Assembly: GCF_031344075.1 (NCBI RefSeq)
Contig: NZ_JAVJAN010000016.1
Span: 1-64,000 of the forward strand
From: Clostridium aquiflavi
GTDB taxonomy: Bacteria > Bacillota > Clostridia > Clostridiales > Clostridiaceae
Reading direction: 5' to 3'
Length of the DNA: 64,000 bases
In this document: piece after piece, positions 8,503-17,300 of the stretch
Position numbering within the stretch: the first letter of the stretch is position 1
How the letters are laid out: each line of letters begins with the position of its first letter
The notes under the pieces: model-generated
The model's input: only the letters and a program-made list of their open reading frames with translations
Told to the model about the DNA's origin: nothing
Database searches by the model: none
Position numbers and translations under genes: made by a program

Positions 8503-9555
8503 TTATGACAAATTTACTTCATCTATAGCTAAATAGCCATGCATAGCTACGGGACTAGTTGGTTTTGAAATGGAAGCTTCAAAAACAATTGTTTCAGTTA
8601 CTGTAATTGTATATTGATGATGTTCCCAATCATCACTAATATATGGTACTGAATGTGTAAAAGTATCTCTTACAATTCCATCTGTATTTTTTATAACTAC
8701 TTTAGCTACAGCCGGATCAGACTGTGGTCCTTCTGTCAAATGGAAGAATGCATAATAATCTATTACCTGTCCAGCTACTACATTAACACTTTGTTTTAGT
8801 ATAGCGCTTTCATTAACCTTACCTGATCTTAATAAAGCAAAACATTCACTATCTTTACCTTTTAATTCTTTATTTTCACCATCCTTTTTATATTTAAATT
8901 CATCTGTGGCTTCAACAAATCCAGCAGGTATATCTATTTTAGTCCATCCATCAAGACTACATTTTCCTTCAACTTCAAATCCTCCATTGACAAAATCGTC
9001 TCCTGGTTCTGGTTCTGGACCTGGTTCATTACAATCTTCAAATTCAACTTGGAATAAAATTGATGCACAAAATACTGAATGGCAAGGTAAACAGAAATCT
9101 CCATAGTACTCTTCTGAATCATCACAACATTTTCTTATTTCTAGGATATATTCAACTCCACCGTCAAAACTATCTCCCTTTTCAACTACTTTATTATCTG
9201 TAATATTATATATTATAAAGTCACAATTTGTACAAATATCCATCACTTTTAAAGATGCTTTTTCAATAAGAGTAAGATCTAAAGTATCATTCACAGTTGG
9301 TTGTGAGTTAATTGGATGATAAGTTTCTTCTCCGTAATTTCCGAATACTAACAAAAATCCAAGATCGTCACCTTTACCTGGATTACATGGTTCTATCGAA
9401 CATCCACAATCTCCTTCAGAATATACGTATTTATATGAAAACACTTTAATTTCTTTTTTTATGGTTATAGGTTTTACATTTTGCTTAAAGCAATTTAAAT
9501 CCTTATTATAAAAGTTAGCTATATTTCTATAATTTATTTTTGCATCTGTAGGCAT
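8503..9555 (-). CDS. Cys-rich protein with C-terminal jelly-roll-like domain, family unnamed
   Basis: A 350-residue protein with no signal peptide. Residues 1-175 form a Cys-rich domain shared with the next gene upstream (KVFSYKYVYSE, PGKGDD, FGNYGEE, ASLKVM, then FCLPCHSVFC). A Pro/Glu linker (EPGPEPEPGDD) follows. Residues about 187-350 look like a carbohydrate-binding jelly roll (NGGFE near the start, a Trp soon after, LKQSVNV, DDWEHHQYT and a final LAIDEVNLS). A sigma-K-like promoter lies 52 bases upstream. Together this suggests a spore-surface (coat or exosporium) protein made in the mother cell. That is inference; I do not recognise the family. Confidence 0.75.
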   Translation of the reverse strand: MPTDAKINYRNIANFYNKDLNCFKQNVKPITIKKEIKVFSYKYVYSEGDCGCSIEPCNPGKGDDLGFLLVFGNYGEETYHPINSQPTVNDTLDLTLIEKASLKVMDICTNCDFIIYNITDNKVVEKGDSFDGGVEYILEIRKCCDDSEEYYGDFCLPCHSVFCASILFQVEFEDCNEPGPEPEPGDDFVNGGFEVEGKCSLDGWTKIDIPAGFVEATDEFKYKKDGENKELKGKDSECFALLRSGKVNESAILKQSVNVVAGQVIDYYAFFHLTEGPQSDPAVAKVVIKNTDGIVRDTFTHSVPYISDDWEHHQYTITVTETIVFEASISKPTSPVAMHGYLAIDEVNLS

Positions 9556-9606
9556 AATTATTCTCCTTATCTTTTTTCAGTGAAATTATCGTAAAATTTA
9601 TTACTA

Positions 9607-9637
9607 CACTATATGTTAATAAGAATAGAATTGTTAC
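9607..9637 (-). promoter_or_regulatory. Sigma-K-like promoter of the jelly-roll Cys-rich gene
   Basis: On the minus strand the sequence reads GTAACAATTCT at 9637-9627 and ACATATAGTG at the other end. The AC / 17-base spacer / CATANNNT layout fits the sigma-K pattern (AC, 16-17, CATANNNTA). The same 31-base layout, including GTAACAA-TCTA, precedes the paralogue at 10361-10391. Confidence 0.55.
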
Positions 9638-9643
9638 ATTAAT

Positions 9644-9685
9644 AAGCCCTTATATGAATTCTCTTAAAATTTTCATATAAGGGCT
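9644..9685 (-). terminator. Second hairpin after the short Cys-rich gene
   Basis: A 14-bp inverted repeat AGCCCTTATATGAA / TTCATATAAGGGCT with a loop of about 14 bases. It sits directly upstream of the sigma-K-like promoter at 9607-9637 and would insulate it. Confidence 0.6.
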
Positions 9686-9699
9686 CTAGATAATACATA

Positions 9700-9737
9700 A
9701 AAATATTACTGGAAATAAAAATTTCCAGTAATATTTT
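9700..9737 (-). terminator. Terminator of the short Cys-rich gene
   Basis: A perfect 17-bp inverted repeat (AAAATATTACTGGAAAT, four-base loop, complement) 28 bases past the stop at 9765. With the hairpin at 9644-9685 it makes a tandem terminator. Confidence 0.7.
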
Positions 9738-9764
9738 ATTAAAAAACGTGCAAACTACACAAAA

Positions 9765-10307
9765 TTATTCAGAATCGTTAATACAACCCTCGAACTCAAT
9801 TTGGAATAAAATTGATAAACAAAATACTGAATGACAAGGTAAGCAGAATGCTGCAGTACAGTTTTGGTCATTGTCATCACATTTTCTTATTTCAAGAGTA
9901 TATCTACTTCCTCCCATAAATTCAGTTCCAGTAGTAACTTCTATTGGGTTTGCTGGGTCTGTAACATCATATATTTTAAAATGACAATCTGCACAAATAC
10001 TCATTACTTTTAAAGATGCATTAGTGATTTGTGAAAGATCTAAAATATCGTGTACAGTAGGATCTGTTGCAGGATCTGGACAATAATTCTCTTCTCCATA
10101 ATTTCCAAATATTAATGTAAATCCAACATCGTCACCTTTTCCTGGATAACATTCTCGTCGACAATCACAATCTGCTTCTGAATATACATATTTATATGAA
10201 AATACCTTTGTTTCACTTTTTATAATTATAGGGACTTGATTTATTACATCACAGTCTGAATCAGTTGGGTCAAAACTAGCTTGATTAAGATAATTTACTT
10301 TTGCCAT
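9765..10307 (-). CDS. Short Cys-rich protein, paralogue of the gene at 8503
   Basis: A 180-residue protein with no signal peptide, made only of the Cys-rich domain found at the N-terminus of the downstream gene. By eye roughly half the positions match, including KVFSYKYVYSE, CYPGKGDD, FGNYGEENY, LKVMSIC, YTLEIRKC and FCLPCHSVFCLSILFQIEFEGC at the end. It has about 15 cysteines, many in close pairs (CDCRREC, CLPCHSVFC), suited to cross-linking or metal binding. An AAAGGAG precedes the ATG, and a sigma-K-like promoter lies about 55 bases upstream. A spore coat or exosporium role is an inference from the cysteines, the lack of a signal peptide and the promoter. Confidence 0.75.
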   Translation of the reverse strand: MAKVNYLNQASFDPTDSDCDVINQVPIIIKSETKVFSYKYVYSEADCDCRRECYPGKGDDVGFTLIFGNYGEENYCPDPATDPTVHDILDLSQITNASLKVMSICADCHFKIYDVTDPANPIEVTTGTEFMGGSRYTLEIRKCDDNDQNCTAAFCLPCHSVFCLSILFQIEFEGCINDSE

Positions 10308-10360
10308 ACTTATATTCTCCTTTAATACATAACTTTTTTAGCATTATTTATTTGCTACTT

Positions 10361-10391
10361 TAATTTATGTCGAAATAGGTAGATTTGTTAC
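10361..10391 (-). promoter_or_regulatory. Sigma-K-like promoter of the short Cys-rich gene
   Basis: The minus strand reads GTAACAAATCTA at 10391-10380 and CATAAATTA at 10369-10361. AC, 17 bases, then CATAAATTA matches the sigma-K consensus CATANNNTA exactly. The layout equals that at 9607-9637. Confidence 0.6.
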
Positions 10392-10418
10392 TCTTTTATT
10401 GAATCTTGTTCATAAAAA

Positions 10419-10460
10419 AATATCTAAAGTAATTGATATAATCTTTTTACTTTAGATATT
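10419..10460 (-). terminator. Terminator of the SNF2 helicase gene
   Basis: A 14-bp inverted repeat AATATCTAAAGTAA / TTACTTTAGATATT, followed by T residues on the minus strand, about 50 bases past the helicase stop. Confidence 0.65.
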
Positions 10461-10507
10461 CTTTAATTATTTACTTATATTTCATAATTTTATAATTTAT
10501 ATTTTCG

Positions 10508-13500
10508 CTATATTTTAAATAGATCCAGTAACTCATACTTATTTAATTTATTAAATAATCCTTCCTCTTTTAGCTCTCCAGTTATTACATCTTCTATTAA
10601 TGATTTTTTATCTTCTTGAAGCAATAGTATCTTTTCTTCTATGCTTTCTTTTGTTATTAATTTAATTACTTGAACTACATTTTTTTGTCCAATTCTATGG
10701 GCTCTATCTGTAGCTTGATCTTCTATTGCTGGATTCCACCATGGATCAAAATGTATTACCATATCCGCTGAAGTTAAATTTAATCCAGTTCCTCCAGCTT
10801 TTAAAGAAATTAAAAATATTTTTATATCTTCATTATTATTAAATTCATGTGCAAGTCTAATTCTTTCTTTTGAAGGCGTACTTCCATCTAAATATAAATA
10901 AGAAATTTGTTCACCTTTAAGTTCATCACAAACTTTATGTAGTACAGATGTAAATTGAGAAAAAAGAAGTATTTTGTGCTTATTCTTTATGGATTTTTTT
11001 ATCAATTCTTTTGCTACATTGATTTTTCCACTTCCGCCATCATAATCCTCAACAATTATGGATGGATCTAAACAAAGCTGTCTAAGTCTTGTTAAATAAG
11101 CAAATATAGCCATTCTATTATTTTTGCTATCAATTTGTTTTAACTTACACTGTATATCTTTAATATAAGTTTTATATATTTTCTTTTGATTCTTTGTCAT
11201 CTCGACAAAAAATCTATCTTCTATCTTATCTGGCAATTCTTTTATAACATCTTTTTTCAATCTTCTTAATATATATGGATTTATCATTATTCTTAATTCT
11301 TGTTTTGATTTTTCATCATTATTTATGAATTTCTTCGAAAATTCATCTTTACTAAAAAGATATCCTGGCATTATAAAATCAAACAAAGACCATAAATCAA
11401 GCAAATTATTTTCAACTGGTGTTCCTGTTAATGCAAATCTAACCTTGGCCTTTATTCCCTTAACTACTTCTGTTACTTTTGCCTTAGGATTATTTATATT
11501 TTGTGCTTCATCTATTATTAAATAATCAAATTTCATACTTTCATATTTTAAATAATCATTTCTTAAAGTTCCATAAGTTGTAATTATCAAATCATATTTT
11601 TCAATATCATCTAATACTTTGTTTCTAGCTTTTAAATCTCCATGTATAATTCCTACTTTTAAACTAGGGGCAAACTTTTTAAATTCTTCATCCCAATTAT
11701 ATATTAATGATGTTGGAGTTATAACAAATGCTTTCCTATTTGGTTCTGAAAGTAAAAATGAAATTATTTGAATAGTTTTACCAAGTCCCATTTCATCAGC
11801 AAGTATTCCTCCAAAACCTAGTTTACTTAAATTTTTAAGCCATCTATATCCTTTAACTTGATATCCTCTTAAAGTAGCATTAAGATTACTTGGAATAAAT
11901 ATTTTCTCATCATCCAAATTCTCTAGCTTATTTAAAGCTTCTTTAAATATCTCTACTCCGTTAACATTATATTTTTTACTATTTAATTTTTCATTTAAAT
12001 AATATAATTTATTATTATCAACTATATAAGAATTGTTTTCACTCATTATATCTATATTTAAATTTTCTATAATTCGTAAAAAGTTTATTATGTCTCCATC
12101 TTCTAAATTAACAAAACTCTCATCATTTAACTTAATATAACTTTTCTTCTCTTTCCATGCTAAATATATTGCATTTAAATCATTATTACTAAAATCACTT
12201 AATGAAAAAGAAAAATCGATACCTTCTTTGTTTTTGTTTAAATCATAATTAATAAATGATCCATTAAATAAAGTAAATAATTTTTCATCTTTTAAATCAC
12301 TTACTTCTCCAATTTTTTTAATTTTGTTTATTCCATTTTTTAAAAACTCATAATATTCATCATCATTTCCTTGAAATATAAAATCACCAGAACTATAAAA
12401 AAATCTAAATTTATTCATTTCACTTTCAATACTTCTAACTTTTCTAGATCTTTTAATTATAAAGTTAGAATTTATATTATCATGGTTATAATCTAATTCT
12501 AAATTTTCTCTAATTATTTTAACTTTAATAATTCTATCATTATTCCTATTTATTAAATTAAATTTGAAACTTATTAATTTATCCAAATCATCGATAATAT
12601 CTTGTTCAATATTTATATCATGAGAAATCTCATTTAAGACTTCTATTATTTTATTTATATCTTCTATATAAGTATCTTTAGATAAAATAATCTCTCCGTA
12701 TTCCTTTAAATCTTCATAAAATTTAATATAACTCTGCAAGTGCTTTATAGGAGATATGTATATATTTCTATCATATAAAAAAGCATTCATTTTTTTATTT
12801 AATGGTATAGGAAAAACTTTTTTTGTTTTCAATATATAATCTTCTTTTAACTTTTTAAAAGTGAAACTAATTGGCAAATTAGTAGTTTTTATATCACACA
12901 AATAGTTTTGATAATTATATTTAAACTTTATTTTCTTTTTATTTATAAGGTTTAAAAATCTTCTTATATTTTGAGGAAATATTTTTATATTTCCAGTATT
13001 GAGTTCTAATCTACAAATACTTAAATATTCTTCTAGAAATTCTATTAATTCTTCATCATCTTCATTAAAGTAATATTTCTTATGGCTATATATAAGTCCT
13101 TTTGCTATATAAAAATTTTCTTTTTTTATATAGCTAGAAATAAATTCCTTCATATTAACTAAATACTTTGTTTTACTTCCTATTAAAAAACTTGCTTCAA
13201 AATAATCTTCATTTTTATCCTTTACTTCATTTACTACTACATCTATCGCTAAAAGTTCTTTATTATTTTTTTCATCTAATATATATTTAACATTTTCTTT
13301 TTTAACATTCTCTATTTTATTTTTATTACTTTGTTTTTTAACTTGATCAAAAAATGTTAATATTATAGCTACTAAATGCTCGCAAATTACTATCCCATCT
13401 AAATCTTCATCATATTTTTCTTTATGACATTCACATTTAGCTAAAGTAACTTTTCCATTTTTCAAATCTAATCTTAAATGTGGATTATATTCTTTAAGTT

Positions 13501-13657
13501 TATCATCTTTTATTTTTCCATATATGTTATATAAACTTTCAATCTTTTTTCCATTAAGTCTAACCAATTTCTTATCAGTTATAATATCTTTTCCCCTTGT
13601 TAAACTTATTTTAGATATACTTTTTAATAACTGTGATTCCAAATCTAATAACTTCAA
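10508..13657 (-). CDS. SNF2/Rad54-family helicase with N-terminal SWIM zinc finger
   Basis: A 1049-residue DNA-translocating ATPase. Near residues 73-105 a SWIM-type zinc motif is visible (KCECHKE, then CEHLVA). The middle part is poorly conserved. The ATPase core starts near residue 600: Walker A DEMGLGKT at about 620, DEAQ box at about 715, and RAHRIGQ (motif VI) at about 989. Such bacterial SNF2 proteins are common in clostridia but their job (repair, chromosome upkeep, defence) is not settled. No methylase, nuclease or other defence gene adjoins. It follows a small-RNA-like element that ends about 75 bases upstream. Confidence 0.85.
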   Translation of the reverse strand: MKLLDLESQLLKSISKISLTRGKDIITDKKLVRLNGKKIESLYNIYGKIKDDKLKEYNPHLRLDLKNGKVTLAKCECHKEKYDEDLDGIVICEHLVAIILTFFDQVKKQSNKNKIENVKKENVKYILDEKNNKELLAIDVVVNEVKDKNEDYFEASFLIGSKTKYLVNMKEFISSYIKKENFYIAKGLIYSHKKYYFNEDDEELIEFLEEYLSICRLELNTGNIKIFPQNIRRFLNLINKKKIKFKYNYQNYLCDIKTTNLPISFTFKKLKEDYILKTKKVFPIPLNKKMNAFLYDRNIYISPIKHLQSYIKFYEDLKEYGEIILSKDTYIEDINKIIEVLNEISHDINIEQDIIDDLDKLISFKFNLINRNNDRIIKVKIIRENLELDYNHDNINSNFIIKRSRKVRSIESEMNKFRFFYSSGDFIFQGNDDEYYEFLKNGINKIKKIGEVSDLKDEKLFTLFNGSFINYDLNKNKEGIDFSFSLSDFSNNDLNAIYLAWKEKKSYIKLNDESFVNLEDGDIINFLRIIENLNIDIMSENNSYIVDNNKLYYLNEKLNSKKYNVNGVEIFKEALNKLENLDDEKIFIPSNLNATLRGYQVKGYRWLKNLSKLGFGGILADEMGLGKTIQIISFLLSEPNRKAFVITPTSLIYNWDEEFKKFAPSLKVGIIHGDLKARNKVLDDIEKYDLIITTYGTLRNDYLKYESMKFDYLIIDEAQNINNPKAKVTEVVKGIKAKVRFALTGTPVENNLLDLWSLFDFIMPGYLFSKDEFSKKFINNDEKSKQELRIMINPYILRRLKKDVIKELPDKIEDRFFVEMTKNQKKIYKTYIKDIQCKLKQIDSKNNRMAIFAYLTRLRQLCLDPSIIVEDYDGGSGKINVAKELIKKSIKNKHKILLFSQFTSVLHKVCDELKGEQISYLYLDGSTPSKERIRLAHEFNNNEDIKIFLISLKAGGTGLNLTSADMVIHFDPWWNPAIEDQATDRAHRIGQKNVVQVIKLITKESIEEKILLLQEDKKSLIEDVITGELKEEGLFNKLNKYELLDLFKI

Positions 13658-13730
13658 ATTATCACCACCTCAAAAATCCTAAATAAGCCTAAATAATCCA
13701 ATATTGGTTTACTTAAGCAAATTATAAATA

Positions 13731-13799
13731 TTAAAAGGAGCTTAGAGACCGGCGAAGGACACTCTAAGCTCCATAATTAGCACTTTACGTACCAACTGC
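13731..13799 (-). ncRNA. Candidate small RNA, about 69 nt
   Basis: On the minus strand a full sigma-A-type promoter is present: TTGCTA at 13834-13829, a 17-base spacer, TATTCT at 13811-13806. Transcription should start near 13799, giving an RNA that begins near GGGCAGTTGG and ends in a strong, GC-rich 11-bp hairpin (13737-13772; GGAGCTTAGAG with its complement) plus TTTT. There is no open reading frame inside. The GC content is well above the surroundings, a hallmark of structured RNA in an AT-rich genome. I could not match it to a riboswitch or known RNA. It may be a free RNA or a terminated leader of the SNF2 gene. Confidence 0.55.
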
Positions 13800-13863
13800 C
13801 CATTTAGAATAACATAATTCTTATTTAATAGCAATATATTTTTTATTTAAACTGTGCTTTAGA

Positions 13864-14373
13864 TTAACACATTCCTCCATTTCCTCCACCGCCTCCACAG
13901 GCGTTCATATTGTTATTATTGTTCATATTGTTATTATTAGCATTTTTTCTTGCATAATTAGATGCAAATTCCATTACTTTAGCTTGAAGTTTATTTAAGC
14001 TATCTAAATATTCTATATTGTTAGGTTCTATTTCTGTTGCTGTTTTTAAATATACTAAAGCTGTATCAAACCATCCTTTTTGTACAGCTATAAAGCCTTG
14101 CAAATAATTCCATTCTGCTGAAGTTTTATCATCTGCAACATTAAGCTTAGCCTCTGCTTCTAGAAAATTATTTTTTTCTATTAAAGACCTAACTTCCTTG
14201 TACAAATTTCCATTAATAAGTACATCATAAGCTATGTTCACGTCTTTTAATATAGATTGATTATTTTCATTTTGCTCATTTTCATTGTAACTTTCTACTA
14301 TCTGTTGGTATTTTTCTTTAATATCATCTTTACTTGCACCTTCATTCAAACCTAATACTTTATATGGATCCAA
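13864..14373 (-). CDS. J-domain-like protein lacking HPD, with Gly/Cys tail
   Basis: A 169-residue protein. Residues 1-55 align with a DnaJ J-domain (MDPYKVLGL at the start, then a helix ending in DVNIAYDVL), but the His-Pro-Asp tripeptide needed to stimulate DnaK reads Asn-Glu-Asn. Residues about 60-130 form helical repeats of TPR type (LQGFIAVQKGWFDTALVYLKTATEIEPNN). The end is Asn-rich, then CGGGGGNGGMC. The start is TTG, set by AGGAG 10 bases upstream. It lies between recQ and the small RNA on the same strand. A DnaK co-chaperone role is unlikely; a protein-binding role is a guess. Confidence 0.75.
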   Translation of the reverse strand: MDPYKVLGLNEGASKDDIKEKYQQIVESYNENEQNENNQSILKDVNIAYDVLINGNLYKEVRSLIEKNNFLEAEAKLNVADDKTSAEWNYLQGFIAVQKGWFDTALVYLKTATEIEPNNIEYLDSLNKLQAKVMEFASNYARKNANNNNMNNNNNMNACGGGGGNGGMC

Positions 14374-14560
14374 ATTAATAACACTCCTCTAAAAATTTCT
14401 TTATTCCTTAATATTAAATATATTTTTCATATTTAATATTATTACATCCCTTATTTTTATTTATGAGTTAGTTCTTAATTAATTTAAAAAAGTTATTAAT
14501 ATATGTTTTTTTATATTAGGCTATATTTTAGTAGCGTTTTTATACATTTAATACAGAGTC

Positions 14561-16999
14561 TTATATTAAAAAGTATTTTTTTAATATCACTGCACGTATA
14601 GTTTCATATTTTATATATGGTGGAAGCTGTTTTTTTATTGCGCTTATTTTTTCATATCCAATTTTTTCACATACATCACTAATTAAATTTTCTTCTTCTT
14701 CATTATAAAATTCTTCTAACTCCAAATTAAACTTACTTTCTCCAAATTCTTTAATATAATCTGTTACATATCCTAAAATAGTTGATATTGAAACCTCTAT
14801 TTCATCACATATTTCATTTAGTTTTCTTCCTTCCTTTAACATGTCAATTGCAATTTCATTGTCTTCTCTATTTTCACCATCAATAATTACTTTTCTTCTT
14901 TTCCTGTCCACCCATTTTATTTCTATATTATTCTCTAAAACATATTCACTAACTATTGAAACTAGCTTTTCTCCATATAAAGAAATTTTCTTTGGACCAA
15001 TTCCGCTTATATCTTTTAACTCATCAATATTAATAGGATATCTTCCACTTATCTCTTTAAGTGAATTTTTAGAAATTATCATTTTAGGAAGTGTATTTTC
15101 CTTTTTAGCTTCTTCACATCTAATTTCATCTAGCTTATTAAATAACTCTTCATTTGTATTAATATCTAAATGAACACTTTCCATTTTAACTTCTTCTTTT
15201 TCCTTTATTTCATTTGATATTTCAATATTATTTTCTTTTACAAATTTCTTTATTTCATTTTCAAATATTTCACCATATTTTTTATACTTTATTTCTCCAA
15301 CACCTGATATATTTAACATTTGTTCCTTATTAACTGGATATTTTACTGTCATTTCTTTTAATGTAGCATCTCCAAATATAACGTATGGAGGTACCCCATT
15401 TTCTACAGAAATTTCTTTTCTTATTTCCTTAAGTATTGAATATAATTCATTATCCTCTCTAGCTTTCTTTTCAATTTTAAATTCTTTAAATACAACTTTT
15501 TCTTCTGACTTTAATACATTCATTGATCTTTGATTCAATCCTAAAACAGGATACGTTCCATTAACTACAGATATGTATCTATGTGATATTAAAGTATTAA
15601 TAAAATTTTTAAGTTCATCATTTGAATAATCTTTCATTATTCCATAAGTTGATAATTCATTAAAGTTAAATTGTATAACTTTTTTATTCTTAGAGCCTCT
15701 AAGAACATCAACTAACATACCAGAACCAAATTTATTTTTCATTCTATATATACATGAAAGAACCTTTTGCGCATCTATAGTTTTGTCTACTAATTCTCCT
15801 TCATTTAAACAATTACTACAGTTGTTACAATTATGATCATAAATTTCTCCAAAATAGTCTAGTATATATTTCCTGTAACATTCATTGCTGTATACAAAAT
15901 CAGTCATTTCATTAAGTTTTTTATATTGATTATTTTTTCTATCAATATTTTCAATAGATTGCTCTATTAAATACTTTTGTATTTGAACATCTTGAGGTGA
16001 GAATAATAAGATACACTCACTTTTTTCTCCATCTCTTCCTGCTCTACCTATTTCCTGATAATAACCTTCTATATTTTTAGGCATATTATAATGTACTACA
16101 AATCTTATATTTGGCTTATCTATTCCCATTCCAAAAGCATTAGTTGCTACCATAATATTACTTCTGTCATATATAAAATCTTCTTGATTTTGCTTTCTAT
16201 CATTTTCTGATAATCCTGCATGATATTTAGTAACTGAGAATCCATTATGATTTAGTTCTTCATGTATTTTATCAACTTCTTTTCTAGTTGCTGCATAAAT
16301 TACTCCTGAAGATTCCTTATTATTATTTATATAATTATGCAAGTATAATTTTTTATCTCCAGATTTTATTACATTTATAAGTAAATTTTCTCTATCAAAT
16401 CCTGTAATAAAAATTTTAGGTTTATTTAAGTTAAGAAGTCTTATAATATCTTCTCTTACCTCTTCTGATGCTGTCGCTGTAAATGCTGTAATTATAGGTC
16501 TTTTTTTAAGTAACTTAATAAAACCAGACACTTTTGTATAGCTTGTTCTAAAATCATGTCCCCATTGAGAAATACAATGCGCTTCATCTATAGCAATTTG
16601 AGATATACTACATTCTGAAATAACATTTAAAAAATTAAGTGATTCTAATCTTTCTGGCGCTATATATAATATTTTACATTGACCACTTTTAATATTTTCT
16701 ATAACTTGATTTTCTTCACTACTGCTTATTGAGCTATTAATAAACTCACCATCTATCCCCATATCTTTTAATGCATCTACCTGATCCTTCATTAAAGAAA
16801 TAAGAGGTGAAATAACTATTGTAAGTCCTTCAAATATAAGTGCTGGAATTTGATAACAAATTGATTTACCACCACCTGTTGGCATTATGGCTAATACATC
16901 ATTTCCATCTATAATATTTGAAATTATATTTTCTTGCCCTTTTCTAAAAGACTTATATCCATAATACTTTTCTAAAAATTCTAATTCTTTGCTTTTCAT
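14561..16999 (-). CDS. recQ: ATP-dependent DNA helicase RecQ, long form
   Basis: A 3'-5' DNA helicase for recombination and repair, 812 residues against about 600 for typical RecQ. Walker A MPTGGGKS lies near residue 40 and the DEAH box (AIDEAHCISQWGHD) near 140; motif VI is QEIGRAGRDG. The RecQ zinc site (CYRKYILDYFG, CNNCSNC) is near 375-400, followed by the winged helix. Two HRDC domains come next (about 515-585 and 615-690, each with an SGVG/SGIG hairpin), and a C-terminal helix-turn-helix region begins near 705. An AAGGAG precedes the ATG. The HRDC duplication and the C-terminal domain explain the length. Confidence 0.9.
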   Translation of the reverse strand: MKSKELEFLEKYYGYKSFRKGQENIISNIIDGNDVLAIMPTGGGKSICYQIPALIFEGLTIVISPLISLMKDQVDALKDMGIDGEFINSSISSSEENQVIENIKSGQCKILYIAPERLESLNFLNVISECSISQIAIDEAHCISQWGHDFRTSYTKVSGFIKLLKKRPIITAFTATASEEVREDIIRLLNLNKPKIFITGFDRENLLINVIKSGDKKLYLHNYINNNKESSGVIYAATRKEVDKIHEELNHNGFSVTKYHAGLSENDRKQNQEDFIYDRSNIMVATNAFGMGIDKPNIRFVVHYNMPKNIEGYYQEIGRAGRDGEKSECILLFSPQDVQIQKYLIEQSIENIDRKNNQYKKLNEMTDFVYSNECYRKYILDYFGEIYDHNCNNCSNCLNEGELVDKTIDAQKVLSCIYRMKNKFGSGMLVDVLRGSKNKKVIQFNFNELSTYGIMKDYSNDELKNFINTLISHRYISVVNGTYPVLGLNQRSMNVLKSEEKVVFKEFKIEKKAREDNELYSILKEIRKEISVENGVPPYVIFGDATLKEMTVKYPVNKEQMLNISGVGEIKYKKYGEIFENEIKKFVKENNIEISNEIKEKEEVKMESVHLDINTNEELFNKLDEIRCEEAKKENTLPKMIISKNSLKEISGRYPINIDELKDISGIGPKKISLYGEKLVSIVSEYVLENNIEIKWVDRKRRKVIIDGENREDNEIAIDMLKEGRKLNEICDEIEVSISTILGYVTDYIKEFGESKFNLELEEFYNEEEENLISDVCEKIGYEKISAIKKQLPPYIKYETIRAVILKKYFLI

Positions 17000-17207
17000 T
17001 TAAATAAATCTCCTTAAAATACTACTTTCTTATTTTGCCATGTTTTATTAGATTATTGATATATTTAAAACACAGTGCAGGAATAATAGTGCGACATATA
17101 ATTAATTTTAACTTACCAATATTAATTATAGCCTTTTATATTATATATTAATATCTATTCCCACATTATAAAATCTATTAACATATAAATTTTAGTAAAA
17201 TTTTATA

Positions 17208-17242
17208 AGGAATCAACTAAAAAGTATTTTTAGTTGATTCCT
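17208..17242 (-). terminator. Terminator of the holin / cystatin-like unit
   Basis: A 16-bp perfect inverted repeat AGGAATCAACTAAAAA / TTTTTAGTTGATTCCT with a three-base loop, about 60 bases past the stop at 17301. The rest of the 300-base gap towards recQ shows no gene. Confidence 0.75.
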
Positions 17243-17300
17243 CTACTTATTTTTATTATTGCCTTATATCATAAAATCAAGACCCTAAAGTTTATTTATA

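Noticed and set aside
10368..10374. TGTCGAA upstream of the short Cys-rich gene as a Spo0A box
   Set aside because: It lies inside the sigma-K-like promoter layout, in the wrong orientation for the gene, and is absent at the matching place before the paralogue.
10508..13657. SNF2 helicase as part of a defence island
   Set aside because: The neighbours are not methylases, nucleases or other defence genes.
13737..13772. Riboswitch controlling the SNF2 helicase
   Set aside because: I compared it from memory with fluoride, guanidine, preQ1, c-di-GMP, NiCo and T-box patterns and found no match; called a candidate small RNA instead.
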